64,000 nucleotides of DNA from Dyella terrae (GTDB lineage: Bacteria; Pseudomonadota; Gammaproteobacteria; Xanthomonadales; Rhodanobacteraceae). The DNA is taken from positions 4,836,001-4,900,000 of the forward strand of contig NZ_CP089414.1 of assembly GCF_022394535.1 (NCBI RefSeq). Direction: 5' to 3'. The notes under the pieces are model-generated. The model was not told where the DNA came from, searched no databases, and was given only the letters and a program-made list of their open reading frames with translations. The position numbers and the translations under genes were made by a program. How positions within the stretch are numbered: the stretch's first letter is position 1; each line of letters begins with the position of its first letter. Below, one piece after another: positions 55,426 to 64,000 of the stretch.

Positions 55426-56349
55426 CTACTTCAGCCGCGCTGCGGCGTAGTGCGCCAGCTCTTCCAGCAGCACGCGACCTTGGCCAAAGGGGGCGATAGC
55501 ATCCAGGGCCTCCCGCGTGAGGTGTTCAAGATGTTCGCGGGACGCATCCATGCCGATGATGGACGGGAAGGTAGGTTTGTCTGCCGCCGCGTCCTTGCCC
55601 GCCGTCTTGCCGAGCACCGCCGATTCGCCTTCGACGTCCAGAATGTCGTCACGCACCTGGAACGCCAGGCCCACGGCGTGGCCGTAGCGGTCCAGCGCCG
55701 CGAGCTCCTCGGTGGTCGCGCCGGCGGCGAGGCCACCGAGTTGCACGGCGGCACGGATCAGCGCGCCGGTCTTGCAGGCATGCATGAATTCCAGCTCGGC
55801 GAGCGTGAGCTTGCGGCCCACGGCAGCCAAGTCCAGCGCCTGCCCGCCGGCCATGCCATCGGCACCGCAGGCGCGACCCAGTACACGCAGCATTTCCACA
55901 CAGCGCACGGGCGACACGCCCGCGTCCACGTCGTGGGCCAACAATTCGAACGCCAGGGCCTGTAGCGCATCGCCAGCGAGGATCGCCATGGCTTCGCCAA
56001 AGACGATATGGCAGGTGGGTCGGCCGCGACGCATGGCGTCGTCGTCCATGGAGGGCAGGTCGTCATGCACCAGCGAGTAGGCGTGGATCAACTCCACGGC
56101 CACGGCAGGAGCGTCCAGACTCGACCCCACTTCCCCGAGCGCATGGCCGGCGGCGTAGACCAGCAGCGGGCGCAAGCGCTTGCCGCCGCCAAGCACCGCG
56201 TAACGCATCGCCTGGTGGAGTTCCACGGGGGCGGTGTCGGCGGGGGGGAGCGAGCTGACAAGCGCCTCTTCAGCGCGGGCGATCAGCGACTTGAGCTGAA
56301 TACCAAGCTCAGAGCTGGGGTTCAAAGGGTTCGGCAGTGTCTGGGGCAT
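55426..56349 (-). CDS. ispA: Farnesyl diphosphate synthase (geranyltranstransferase)
   Basis: 307 residues from the ATG ending at 56349 (E. coli IspA 299). It condenses isopentenyl diphosphate with dimethylallyl and geranyl diphosphates to farnesyl diphosphate. The two aspartate-rich motifs are DDLPSMDDD (residues 96-104) and DDILD (234-238), and [15 protein letters not shown] is near 53. Its start lies 41 bp inside the end of xseB in another frame, so the two are coupled; the first 15 residues look less conserved and an internal start cannot be excluded. A non-dxs gene follows it. Confidence 0.95.
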   Translation of the reverse strand: MPQTLPNPLNPSSELGIQLKSLIARAEEALVSSLPPADTAPVELHQAMRYAVLGGGKRLRPLLVYAAGHALGEVGSSLDAPAVAVELIHAYSLVHDDLPSMDDDAMRRGRPTCHIVFGEAMAILAGDALQALAFELLAHDVDAGVSPVRCVEMLRVLGRACGADGMAGGQALDLAAVGRKLTLAELEFMHACKTGALIRAAVQLGGLAAGATTEELAALDRYGHAVGLAFQVRDDILDVEGESAVLGKTAGKDAAADKPTFPSIIGMDASREHLEHLTREALDAIAPFGQGRVLLEELAHYAAARLK

Positions 56350-56560
56350 CGGGGTCGAGCAGCATTCGTACGCGTAACTCGGCATTTTCCAATGCCTGCT
56401 GGCAATGGCGATAGAGGCCGATGCCGCGCTCGAAAGAGGACAGGGATTCGTCCAGGCTCAACTCGCCCCCTTCCATACGCGCAACCAGCTGTTCGAGTTC
56501 GTCCAGCGAGTGTTCGAAATCGGCGGCGGGAGCGACGGGAGCGGATGCAGACTTGGCCAT
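56309..56560 (-). CDS. xseB: Exodeoxyribonuclease VII small subunit
   Basis: 83 residues (E. coli 80) from the ATG ending at 56560. It stabilises XseA in exonuclease VII, which degrades single-stranded [23 protein letters not shown] and [20 protein letters not shown] are the two-helix family core. It overlaps the ispA start by 41 bp, the usual neighbour. Confidence 0.95.
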   Translation of the reverse strand: MAKSASAPVAPAADFEHSLDELEQLVARMEGGELSLDESLSSFERGIGLYRHCQQALENAELRVRMLLDPDAPDTAEPFEPQL

Positions 56561-56630
56561 GGCCCGCAAAACTAGCGCAGGGGCCGTGCGGAATCAATCC
56601 GCGAAGGTGGCTGTTGCAGCAATAAGGTGG

Positions 56631-57914
56631 TCACCATGCGGCTTGCCAGCGAGGTTTGGCGCCAGCCAGCAGCGCTATGCCCCGCTCGGTAAGCCAGCGA
56701 TCACCTACGCCGATGAGTTCGTCCCCCACGAACAGCAGGGGGCAAGCCACCCGCCGCCACGGGGGCATGCCGCTTTGCTGGAACAGGTCGCGCAACTCGC
56801 GGGTATGTGCGTCCCCTGCAGGGCGCAGGCGTTCGCCTCCTCGGCGCAGGCGCACGGTCAGCGCGCTGTCCAGCCGTGTCGGAGGGTCGAGCAACAGGCT
56901 TCCGCCGTCTGGCAGGGCCAACGGTTCACCGTGCCAGTCTGCCTGCCATTGCGGGTCCACCCCATGCTGAGGTGGAAGCGCCCATAGCCGGTTTTTCCAG
57001 ACATGCACTTCGGCACCGGGCCAGCGGATACAGGGCAACTGGCCATCGCGTGCCACACACTGGCGCTCGATCTGCTCACGTTGTGCGGTGGTGGGCGCGG
57101 TGAGTCCGCGTGAGTGCAGCCAGTCGTCGAGCAGGGGGTGACGCAAGGCCGGTGTGAGTGAGAGCCAGCCGACGGCGTCGAGGCTGCCGCTGGATGGGTC
57201 GAGCAGGTGGGACTGTGCCGCGCGCCACTGGCGCTCCAGCGCCTCGCTGGCGGAGCGGTGGAGTCGAGCGCTATGGATGATCGAATCCACCGCTTGTGGC
57301 CAATGCTGACTCAGGCGCGGCAGAATTTCGTGGCGAAGGAAATTCCGCGAAAGGCGCGCATCACGGTTCGAAGGATCGTCGATACAGGGAAGTGCGTGCT
57401 GCTCCACGTAACGGCGCAGGACATCGCGAGGCGTATCCAGCAGGGGGCGCCAGAGCAGCCCGTCACCGAGGCGTCGCGTTGCGCGCATGCCGCCAAGGCC
57501 TTCGGGGCCGGCGCCGCGTAGCAGCTTCAGCAGCACGGTTTCCGCCTGATCGTCGCGGTGATGCGCCAGCACCAGTCGCTCGCCTTTCTGCAGCGATGCG
57601 GCGAACGCGCGGTAGCGCGCATCGCGCGCCGCGGCCTCCAGGCCGTAGCCGCGCGCATGGTCGACATCCACCCGCAGCACCAGGCACGACACGCCCCATT
57701 CGCCAGCGAGCTGCCGGCAGTGCTCAGCCCATGCGTGGCTATCGGTATGCAGCCCATGATCGATGTGCAGCGCTCGCAGTCCCTGTGCCTGCGGCAGCTG
57801 CGCCAGTGCATGCAACAACGCGGTGGAATCCGGGCCGCCGCTATAGGCGACGCATAGAGGGCCGGCCGGGTGCGCGTGCAGCGCGTCGCGCAGGATGTGG
57901 TTCAGTTCATTCAC
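56631..57914 (-). CDS. tilS: tRNA(Ile)-lysidine synthetase
   Basis: 427 residues (E. coli 432). TilS changes C34 of the CAU-anticodon tRNA-Ile to lysidine so that it reads AUA and is charged with Ile. The ATP-binding PP-loop motif SGGPDST is at residues 25-31. HHRDDQAETVLLKLLRGAGP near 115 and CIDDPSNRDARLSRNFLRHE near 190 are conserved. Two C-terminal domains follow. Its start overlaps the NYN/LOTUS gene end by 8 bp. Confidence 0.96.
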   Translation of the reverse strand: MNELNHILRDALHAHPAGPLCVAYSGGPDSTALLHALAQLPQAQGLRALHIDHGLHTDSHAWAEHCRQLAGEWGVSCLVLRVDVDHARGYGLEAAARDARYRAFAASLQKGERLVLAHHRDDQAETVLLKLLRGAGPEGLGGMRATRRLGDGLLWRPLLDTPRDVLRRYVEQHALPCIDDPSNRDARLSRNFLRHEILPRLSQHWPQAVDSIIHSARLHRSASEALERQWRAAQSHLLDPSSGSLDAVGWLSLTPALRHPLLDDWLHSRGLTAPTTAQREQIERQCVARDGQLPCIRWPGAEVHVWKNRLWALPPQHGVDPQWQADWHGEPLALPDGGSLLLDPPTRLDSALTVRLRRGGERLRPAGDAHTRELRDLFQQSGMPPWRRVACPLLFVGDELIGVGDRWLTERGIALLAGAKPRWQAAW

Positions 57915-58662
57915 GGGCGGTGGCTTTCTTGCTCTTGTTGCGCACGTAGATCACCTTGGGGCGACCTTCGCCGGCATTGCGGCGATCCATCTCGAACAGC
58001 GTAGTGGCGGTGATCAGTTCGCTGAGCTTGTTGTAGCCATAGCTGCGCGCGTCGAAGTTGGGGCGCTGCTTGGTGACGATGGAGCCGACCCCGCTCAGGG
58101 TAGCCCAGCCGTCGTCGTCCGATGCCGCATCTACCGCGTTGCGCAGCAGGTTCACCAGGCTGGAATCCTGCTTGAGTTGTGCGGCAGTGCGCGGCTTGAG
58201 CGGCTGCTCCTCGTCAGGCTTGGCGACCAGGATATCGGTGTAGATGAACTTGTCGCAGGCAGCGACGAACGGGTCGGGTGTCTTACGCTCGCCGAAGCCG
58301 TAGACGATCAGGCCAGACTCGCGGATGCGCGCAGCCAGTCGGGTGAAGTCGCTGTCGCTGGAGACGATGCAGAAACCATCGAAGCGGCCGGAGTACAGCA
58401 GATCCATCGCGTCGATGATCATGGCCGAGTCGGTGGCGTTCTTGCCGCTGGTGTAGCCGAACTGCTGGATGGGCTGGATCGACTGCGTGAGCAGTTGTTC
58501 CTTCCAACCCTTGAGGTGATTGGACGTCCAATCACCATAGGCTCGCTTCACGTGCGCCGTACCGTACTTGGCAACTTCGGCGAGCAACGCCTCGGAGATG
58601 GTCGGCTGCGCGTTGTCCGCGTCGATAAGAACGGCGAGTTTGGTGGCGTGTTCGCTGGCCAT
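57907..58662 (-). CDS. NYN-domain ribonuclease-like protein with C-terminal LOTUS/OST-HTH domain
   Basis: 251 residues. The N-terminal PIN-like NYN fold has acidic residues expected for a metal-dependent RNase: Asp14, Asp16, Asn17 (LIDADNAQ), Asp78 (ATDSAM) and Asp103/Asp105 (SSDSDF). Residues about 165-245, with LLRNAVDAASDDDGWATLSG and YGYNKLSELITATTLFEM, match the OST-HTH/LOTUS fold, proposed to bind RNA. It lies just before tilS with an 8-bp overlap, so RNA processing tied to tRNA modification is possible, but that is inference. No ribosome-binding site is strong. Confidence 0.88.
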   Translation of the reverse strand: MASEHATKLAVLIDADNAQPTISEALLAEVAKYGTAHVKRAYGDWTSNHLKGWKEQLLTQSIQPIQQFGYTSGKNATDSAMIIDAMDLLYSGRFDGFCIVSSDSDFTRLAARIRESGLIVYGFGERKTPDPFVAACDKFIYTDILVAKPDEEQPLKPRTAAQLKQDSSLVNLLRNAVDAASDDDGWATLSGVGSIVTKQRPNFDARSYGYNKLSELITATTLFEMDRRNAGEGRPKVIYVRNKSKKATARE

Positions 58663-58783
58663 GAACGCATTTCCGGACGATGGTGCCCGGATGGTAGGTC
58701 AGGAAGACAGGGCAGTGAGTGAAGAGGGAGCTGCGTCGGGATATGGTCTTCTCGCCGCGCACCCCTCCCGACTCAGGCTGGGC

Positions 58784-59740
58784 TCACTCGGTGTAGGCAC
58801 CGTAGCCGCGCAGGCGCTTGTAGCGCAGCTCCAGCAGATCCTTCACCGGCAGGGCTTCCAGTTCGTCGATCTGGTTGAGCAGCACGGCCTTCAGGCGTAC
58901 GGCCATGGAGTGTGGGTTGCGATGGGCGCCGCCCAGCGGCTCGCGCACCACCTTGTCGATCAGGCCCAGTTCCAGCAGGCGGGGGGCGGTGAGGCCCAGT
59001 GCTTCGGCGGCGTCCTTGGCCTTCTCCGCACTCTTCCACAGGATGGAGGCGCAGCCTTCCGGCGAGATCACCGAGTACGTGGAGTACTGCAGCATGACGG
59101 TGCGATCGCCCACGCCGATGGCGAGCGCGCCACCGGAGCCGCCTTCACCGATCACGGTGCAGACGATAGGCGTCTTCAAGTCGGCCATTTCCAGCAGGTT
59201 GCGGGCAATGGCTTCCGATTGGCCGCGCTCTTCCGCGCCCACGCCCGGGTAGGCGCCTGGCGTATCGATGAGCGTGATCAGCGGCAGGCCGAATCGTTCG
59301 GCCATCTTCATCAGGCGAAGCGCCTTGCGGTAACCCTCAGGACGCGGCATGCCAAAGTTGCGGCGCACCTTGCCCTTGGTATCGCGTGCCTTCTGATGGC
59401 CGATGATCATCACCGAACGGCCATTGATGCGGCCGAGACCGCCAACGATGGCAGCGTCGTCCGAGTAGGCGCGGTCGCCGGCGAGTTCGTGGAATTCGTC
59501 GCAGATCACGCTGATGTAGTCGAGCGTGTACGGCCGGCCAGGGTGACGCGACAACTGCGTCACCTGCCACGGCGTGAGGTTGCGGAAGATCTCGTTGGTC
59601 TTGAGCTTCAGCTTTTCGCGCAGACGCCCGACTTCTTCGTCGATGTTGAACGCCTGCCCATGGCTGGCGTGACGAAGCTCTTCAATCTTCGCGTCCAGCT
59701 CGGCGATGGGTTGTTCGAAATCGAGGAAGTTAGGATTCAT
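58784..59740 (-). CDS. accA: Acetyl-CoA carboxylase, carboxyltransferase alpha subunit
   Basis: 318 residues (E. coli 319) from the ATG ending at 59740 ([20 protein letters not shown]); a longer in-frame reading reaches into dnaE and is rejected. With AccD it transfers the carboxyl group from biotin to acetyl-CoA, making malonyl-CoA for fatty acid synthesis. [20 protein letters not shown] and [20 protein letters not shown] are conserved. It follows dnaE by 97 bp, an arrangement shared with E. coli. Confidence 0.97.
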   Translation of the reverse strand: MNPNFLDFEQPIAELDAKIEELRHASHGQAFNIDEEVGRLREKLKLKTNEIFRNLTPWQVTQLSRHPGRPYTLDYISVICDEFHELAGDRAYSDDAAIVGGLGRINGRSVMIIGHQKARDTKGKVRRNFGMPRPEGYRKALRLMKMAERFGLPLITLIDTPGAYPGVGAEERGQSEAIARNLLEMADLKTPIVCTVIGEGGSGGALAIGVGDRTVMLQYSTYSVISPEGCASILWKSAEKAKDAAEALGLTAPRLLELGLIDKVVREPLGGAHRNPHSMAVRLKAVLLNQIDELEALPVKDLLELRYKRLRGYGAYTE

Positions 59741-59770
59741 TCGGTGCAGTTCATGACACGGAAGCGCGCA

Positions 59771-59800
59771 AGTATACCGGTCTAGAAAAGAACGCGGGAA
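59771..59800 (-). promoter_or_regulatory. Candidate promoter for accA
   Basis: On the minus strand TATACT (59776-59771) is preceded at 18 bp by TTCCCG, a poor -35. It would start accA transcription about 25 nt before its ATG, letting accA be expressed apart from dnaE. Confidence 0.4.
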
Positions 59801-59837
59801 CGGATGCGTATGGGAAACGTGAAGGCTGGCGCGGGGT

Positions 59838-62800
59838 TCAATCGCCGCGCGGACGGTCGTCCGTCTTGACGATGCGTAGCTTGGCCGCCTCGACGCCGGG
59901 AATCGCTCGGATGGCACGCAGGAGCTCTGGGATCGCATCTACGCGCCAGTCCTCTCCCAACTCCAGATCCGCCTGGGCAAGGGCGTTGTGGTAGCCATGA
60001 AGAATCACGCTGGCGCGTCCACCACGGTAGCCGGCGAGCGTGCGGCGCAGGTCGTCAATGAAGGCGGGGTTCACGCCGTTCAGTTTTAAACGCAGCAGGC
60101 GAGCGAAGCGGCGGCAGGCATCACCCAGGGTGTAGGCGCTGCGGGCGCGCACGGCGAAACCGCCGCCGGAGAAATCGTCGATGCGCAGGCCACCTTCGAC
60201 GATCAGCAATTGGTCGCGCGTAAGCATCGGGGCGATCTGCTGGTAGAGGTCGCCGAAGAAGCTCACCTCGATGATGCCGGTACCGTCCTCGAGTCGGACG
60301 AAGGCATCGCTATCACCGCGCTTGCGCACAGCAGTGACCATGCCGGCTACCGTCCACGGCGTATCCGGGCCGCGGCGGAAACGGTTTTCGTCACCGTCGT
60401 TCTTGCGCGGCTTGGGCGGTTGATAACGATCGCCGATCTCGCCCAGAGGACAGGTTGAGAGCTGAGCTAGCTCGTCCCGCCATGGATCAGTGGGATGGCC
60501 GGAGAGATAGTGGCCGAGCGTGTCGCGTTCGCCTTGCAACAACTGTTCGAGTGGCCACTCGGCCACGATGGGCAGATCCACCTCGACCGTCGGCGCGTTG
60601 GCGCTCCCGTTCTCGGATGACATGGACGCGCCGAACATGTCGTTCTGGCCAGACTGCTTGTTTTTCAGATGCTGGTCGGCCGCCTTCATGGCGTTCGGCA
60701 ACTGCGCCATCAGGCTGGCGCGATTGGGCGCTAGCGCATCGAGCGAACCGGAAAGAATCAATGCTTCGAGCACGCGGCGATTGAGCTTCAGCGAATCCAC
60801 GCGGCGGCAGAAGTCGGCGAGATCCTTGTACACGCCACCGCGTTTGCGCTCGTCGGCAATCGCTTCGCAGGCACCCTGGCCCACGCCCTTGATGGCGCCG
60901 AGACCGTAGCGGATCACCTTCGGCTCGACGGCGACAAACATGAACTCTGACGCGTTGATGTCCGGCGGCAACACCTTCAGGCCGATCGCCTTCGACTCGT
61001 CGATGAAGGTCACCGCCTTGTCGGTGTTGTCCATGTCCGACGAGATCGTCGCGGCCATGAACTCCGCGGGGTAGTGCGTCTTCAACCATGCCGTGTGGTA
61101 CGAAACCACGGCGTACGCAGCGGCGTGCGACTTGTTGAAGCCGTAGCCCGCGAACTTCTCCATCAAGTCGAAGATTTCGTCGGCTTTTTCGCCGGTGAGC
61201 CCGTCCTTGGCGGCACCCTCGCGGAACTTGGCGCGCTCCTTCGCCATTTCCTCGAGTTTCTTTTTACCCATCGCGCGGCGCAGCAGGTCGGCGCCGCCGA
61301 GCGAATAGCCGCCCACGATCTGCGCCATCTGCATCACCTGCTCCTGATAGACCATGATGCCGTAGGTCTCTTTCAGGATCGGCTCGACGCGCGGATCGGG
61401 ATACACCACTTCCTCGCGGCCGTGCTTACGGGCGACGAAGCTGGGGATCAGGTCCATCGGGCCGGGGCGGTACAGCGCCACCAGCGCGATGATGTCCTCG
61501 AAACGGTCGGGTTTGGCATCCTTGAGCATGCGTTGCATGCCCGAGGATTCGAGCTGGAACACGGCGACGGTCTGCGCCTTCTTCAGCAGCTCGTAGGTGG
61601 CCACGTCATCGGTGGCAATCGCCGCGATGTTGAGTTCTTCCTCGCCACTCACTGCGCGACGCGCGTTGATGGCTTTCACCGCCCAATCGATGATGGTGAG
61701 CGTGCGCAGGCCGAGGAAGTCGAACTTCACCAGACCAACCGCTTCCACATCGTCTTTGTCGTACTGCGTGACGACGCCGGCGCCGCCCGGTTCGCAATAC
61801 AGCGGGGCGAACTCGGTCAGCGGCCTGGGGCCGATCACCACGCCACCGGCGTGCTTGCCGACGCCACGCGTCAAGCTTTCCAGGCTCAGCGCCAGGTCGA
61901 TCAGCGTGTGTGCTTCTTCGTCCTGGTCGTAGAGGTCGCAGAAATCCTTGACGATGCGATCGGGCTCTTTCTTCGCCTTCTCCGAACGACCCAGCGCGCA
62001 TTGCAGCGTGAGATCCAGCGGGCGGGGCGGAATGAGCTTGGCGATGCGGTCCACCGCGTTGTAGCCCATGCCGAGCACGCGACCGGAGTCTCGCAGCACA
62101 GCCTTCGCCGCCATCGAGCCGTAGGTGATGATCTGGCTGACGTGGTCGCGGCCGTATTTGCGTGCGACGTAATCGATCACCTCATCGCGGCGATCCATGC
62201 AGAAGTCGATGTCGAAGTCGGGCATCGACACGCGTTCGGGATTCAAGAATCGCTCGAACAGCAGATCGAACTGGATCGGATCGAGATCCGTGATCTTCAG
62301 CACCCAGGCGACCAGCGAACCTGCACCCGAACCACGGCCCGGGCCCACGGGAATGCCGTTCTGCTTACCCCAGTTGATGAAGTCCGCCACGATCAGGAAG
62401 TAGCCGGGGAAGCCCATCTTGATGATGACGTCCAGCTCGCGTTCCAGCCGCGCTTCGTATTCCTCGCGCGTACGGCCGGGCGCGACGCCAGCGAATTCCA
62501 GTCGTTCCTTCAGGCCGTCGCGTGATATCTCGCGGATGTAACTGGCCAGGTCATGGCCTTCCGGCACCGGGAAATCCGGCAGGTAGTACGTACCGAAGTT
62601 CAGTTCCAGCGTGCAGCGCTTGGCCAGCTCGATGGTGTTTTCCAGCGCCTCGGGAATATCGGCGAACAACGCCTCCATTTCTTCTGGCGACTTGAGGTAC
62701 TGCTGGTCGCTGTAATCGCGTGGACGCTTGGGGTCGGCGAGTACGCGCCCCTGATTGATGCACACGCGCGCTTCGTGCGACTCAAAGCCGTCCTGCTTGA

Positions 62801-63407
62801 GGAAGCGCACATCGTTGCTGGCAATCACCGGCAGGTCGAGCTGTGCGGCAACACCTAGCGCGGCGGCGTTCCAGTTTTCCTCGCCCTCGCGACCGGTGCG
62901 GGTCAGTTCAAGGTAGAGGCGATCGGCCATCTGTGTCGCGAAAGCATGGACGCGTGCCACGGCAGTATCCACACCCTGGTTCACGGCGACACGCGCGACT
63001 TCGCTGTCGCGGCCGAGCACGGCGATTAGGCCGTGCGTCGCTTCCGGCGTGAGCCAGGTGGCATCGACCATGGCCCGGCCGCTGTGCTGGCCGTCGCGCC
63101 ATGCGCGCGACACCAACCGGGACAGATTGAGGTAGCCCGCATGGTTCTGGACAAGCAGGGTAAGACGCCAGGGACGCGGGTCATCCGGCGAACTGACCCA
63201 CACGTCGCTGCCGCCGATCGGTTTGATGCCGGCCGCGCTGCAGGCTTTGTAGAACTTCACCAGCGCGAACATGTTGCTGTCGTCGGTCAGCGCGACTGCC
63301 GGAATACCCAGGCGCACGCAAGCCTCGACCAGCCCCTTGATGCGGACAGTCGAGTCGACCAGCGAGTATTCGCTGTGAAGGTGGAGGTGAGCGAAGCGGA
63401 CGGACAT
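59838..63407 (-). CDS. dnaE: DNA polymerase III alpha subunit
   Basis: 1189 residues (E. coli 1160) from the ATG ending at 63407 ([20 protein letters not shown]); a longer start at 63431 is possible. It is the replicative polymerase. The PHP domain opens with HLHLHSEYS. The catalytic aspartates are in PDFDIDF (residues 396-402, Asp399 and Asp401), matching E. coli Asp401/Asp403. [20 protein letters not shown] near 765 is the fingers/beta region. The C-terminal OB fold and tau-binding part follow. accA is next downstream. Confidence 0.98.
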   Translation of the reverse strand: MSVRFAHLHLHSEYSLVDSTVRIKGLVEACVRLGIPAVALTDDSNMFALVKFYKACSAAGIKPIGGSDVWVSSPDDPRPWRLTLLVQNHAGYLNLSRLVSRAWRDGQHSGRAMVDATWLTPEATHGLIAVLGRDSEVARVAVNQGVDTAVARVHAFATQMADRLYLELTRTGREGEENWNAAALGVAAQLDLPVIASNDVRFLKQDGFESHEARVCINQGRVLADPKRPRDYSDQQYLKSPEEMEALFADIPEALENTIELAKRCTLELNFGTYYLPDFPVPEGHDLASYIREISRDGLKERLEFAGVAPGRTREEYEARLERELDVIIKMGFPGYFLIVADFINWGKQNGIPVGPGRGSGAGSLVAWVLKITDLDPIQFDLLFERFLNPERVSMPDFDIDFCMDRRDEVIDYVARKYGRDHVSQIITYGSMAAKAVLRDSGRVLGMGYNAVDRIAKLIPPRPLDLTLQCALGRSEKAKKEPDRIVKDFCDLYDQDEEAHTLIDLALSLESLTRGVGKHAGGVVIGPRPLTEFAPLYCEPGGAGVVTQYDKDDVEAVGLVKFDFLGLRTLTIIDWAVKAINARRAVSGEEELNIAAIATDDVATYELLKKAQTVAVFQLESSGMQRMLKDAKPDRFEDIIALVALYRPGPMDLIPSFVARKHGREEVVYPDPRVEPILKETYGIMVYQEQVMQMAQIVGGYSLGGADLLRRAMGKKKLEEMAKERAKFREGAAKDGLTGEKADEIFDLMEKFAGYGFNKSHAAAYAVVSYHTAWLKTHYPAEFMAATISSDMDNTDKAVTFIDESKAIGLKVLPPDINASEFMFVAVEPKVIRYGLGAIKGVGQGACEAIADERKRGGVYKDLADFCRRVDSLKLNRRVLEALILSGSLDALAPNRASLMAQLPNAMKAADQHLKNKQSGQNDMFGASMSSENGSANAPTVEVDLPIVAEWPLEQLLQGERDTLGHYLSGHPTDPWRDELAQLSTCPLGEIGDRYQPPKPRKNDGDENRFRRGPDTPWTVAGMVTAVRKRGDSDAFVRLEDGTGIIEVSFFGDLYQQIAPMLTRDQLLIVEGGLRIDDFSGGGFAVRARSAYTLGDACRRFARLLRLKLNGVNPAFIDDLRRTLAGYRGGRASVILHGYHNALAQADLELGEDWRVDAIPELLRAIRAIPGVEAAKLRIVKTDDRPRGD

Positions 63408-63431
63408 GGCGCACGCGCAGGATGGATCCAC

Positions 63432-63460
63432 AGCCTAACGGCGCGGCCCGGACCGGGCAA
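63432..63460 (-). promoter_or_regulatory. Candidate promoter for dnaE
   Basis: On the minus strand TTGCCC (63460-63455) and TAGGCT (63437-63432) are 17 bp apart. The start would lie about 18 nt before the dnaE ATG. The -10 is weak. Confidence 0.35.
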
Positions 63461-63499
63461 GAATTGACATTGCCTCCGGCGTGACTTTTTCGCGCTGGA

Positions 63500-64000
63500 T
63501 CAGGAGGATGCCGGAGGGGGGACGGTAGCTGCCGTTGCTCCCGGCGCCGGCTGTGCGAGCAGATCGTCCACGTCCGACATGATGGTGTCGAGCATGTTTT
63601 CGTCATAACCCGTGTAGACGTGGGCGATACGCCCATCTCGCCCGATCATCACCATGAAGGGCAACGTCTTAATGTCGTAAGGCTTGCCGATGCGTCCGTC
63701 CGGCGGGTCATAGGTCAGGATGATGTCGAGGCTCTTCCAGCGGTTGCGGAGGTCTTTGAATGCCTCGTAGGTGTCGTCATGGTTCACGCCGATGACTTGC
63801 AGGTCGGCGGTGCCTTTGAGTTTCTGGAGTGCGGCGAGTACCGGCAGCTCCTTGCGGCAGTAGCCGCACCACGACGCCCAGAACGACACGACGACCACCT
63901 TGCCGCGCAGGCCGGACACACGCACGTCGTGTCCGTCGCGATCACGGCCGAGTTCGTCTGAAGGGATGGCGCCTACCTCAGGACGGGCGTGACCCAGGGT
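63500..64000 (-). CDS. TlpA/thioredoxin-family periplasmic protein (5' end beyond window)
   Basis: The frame is open from 64000 to the stop at 63500, giving 166 residues without a start in the window, so this is a 3' part. KVVVVSFWASWCGYCRKELP holds the CxxC redox pair (Cys-Gly-Tyr-Cys), and TLPFMVMIGRDGRIAHVYTG carries the cis-proline region of the thioredoxin fold. Such proteins reduce or exchange disulfides in the periplasm, for example in cytochrome c maturation. The C-terminal AQPAPGATAATVPPPASS is a low-complexity tail. It lies upstream of dnaE on the same strand. Confidence 0.88.
   Translation of the reverse strand, partial: TLGHARPEVGAIPSDELGRDRDGHDVRVSGLRGKVVVVSFWASWCGYCRKELPVLAALQKLKGTADLQVIGVNHDDTYEAFKDLRNRWKSLDIILTYDPPDGRIGKPYDIKTLPFMVMIGRDGRIAHVYTGYDENMLDTIMSDVDDLLAQPAPGATAATVPPPASS

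Overview
The window is a GC-rich gammaproteobacterial chromosome segment. The joined beta, str, S10, spc and alpha ribosomal operons, the gene neighbourhoods rng-yhdP-tldD and yjgA/pmbA, and the protein sequences point to Xanthomonadales, most likely Rhodanobacteraceae (Dyella/Rhodanobacter-like). This is inferred from sequence recall, not from a search.

Bases 1-30.9 kb hold, all on the + strand, the end of secE, nusG, rplKA, rplJL, rpoBC, rpsLG-fusA-tuf, then rpsJ to rplQ (S10-spc-alpha), including secY and rpoA. Together they supply the ribosome, RNA polymerase core, elongation factors and the Sec channel. Promoters can be read before rplK (TTGCTT-17-TATACT), rpsL (TTGTCT-17-TTAAAT), rpsJ (TTGACC-18-TATACT) and, unusually, inside the cluster before rpsH (extended -10). 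Strong intrinsic terminators follow tuf and rplQ. Structured leaders precede rplJ and rpsJ. The rpoA-rplQ gap is unusually long (303 bp) and packed with hairpins. The rplL-rpoB and rpoB-rpoC gaps share a short repeat.

Bases 30.9-41.6 kb hold accessory and housekeeping genes: an SRPBCC protein, dsbB, a class II DAHP synthase, a membrane-anchored protein resembling a histidine kinase but lacking its catalytic residues, a di-haem and a tri-haem cytochrome c without a visible dehydrogenase, a divergent NAD(P)-epimerase/lysR pair, a Mug-type DNA glycosylase and rng.

Bases 41.6-54.5 kb hold yhdP, a sterol-desaturase-family gene on the other strand, tldD, a lipid- or TPR-free secreted protein of the DUF4034 type, a YeiH-type transporter with a small Cys-rich partner, yjgA (broken by a one-base frameshift in this sequence), a DUF1653 gene, a 272-bp nested inverted-repeat element, pmbA and a DUF4870 protein. 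TldD and PmbA are the two halves of one protease.

Bases 54.5-64 kb are all on the - strand, transcribed tlpA-like -> dnaE -> accA -> NYN/LOTUS protein -> tilS -> xseB -> ispA -> a Gly/His/Met-rich secreted protein. No tRNA, rRNA, CRISPR array, IS element or phage gene was seen. The most unusual items are the nested inverted repeat at 52.3-52.6 kb, the pseudokinase at 33.5 kb, the rpoA-rplQ hairpin array, and the yjgA frameshift.
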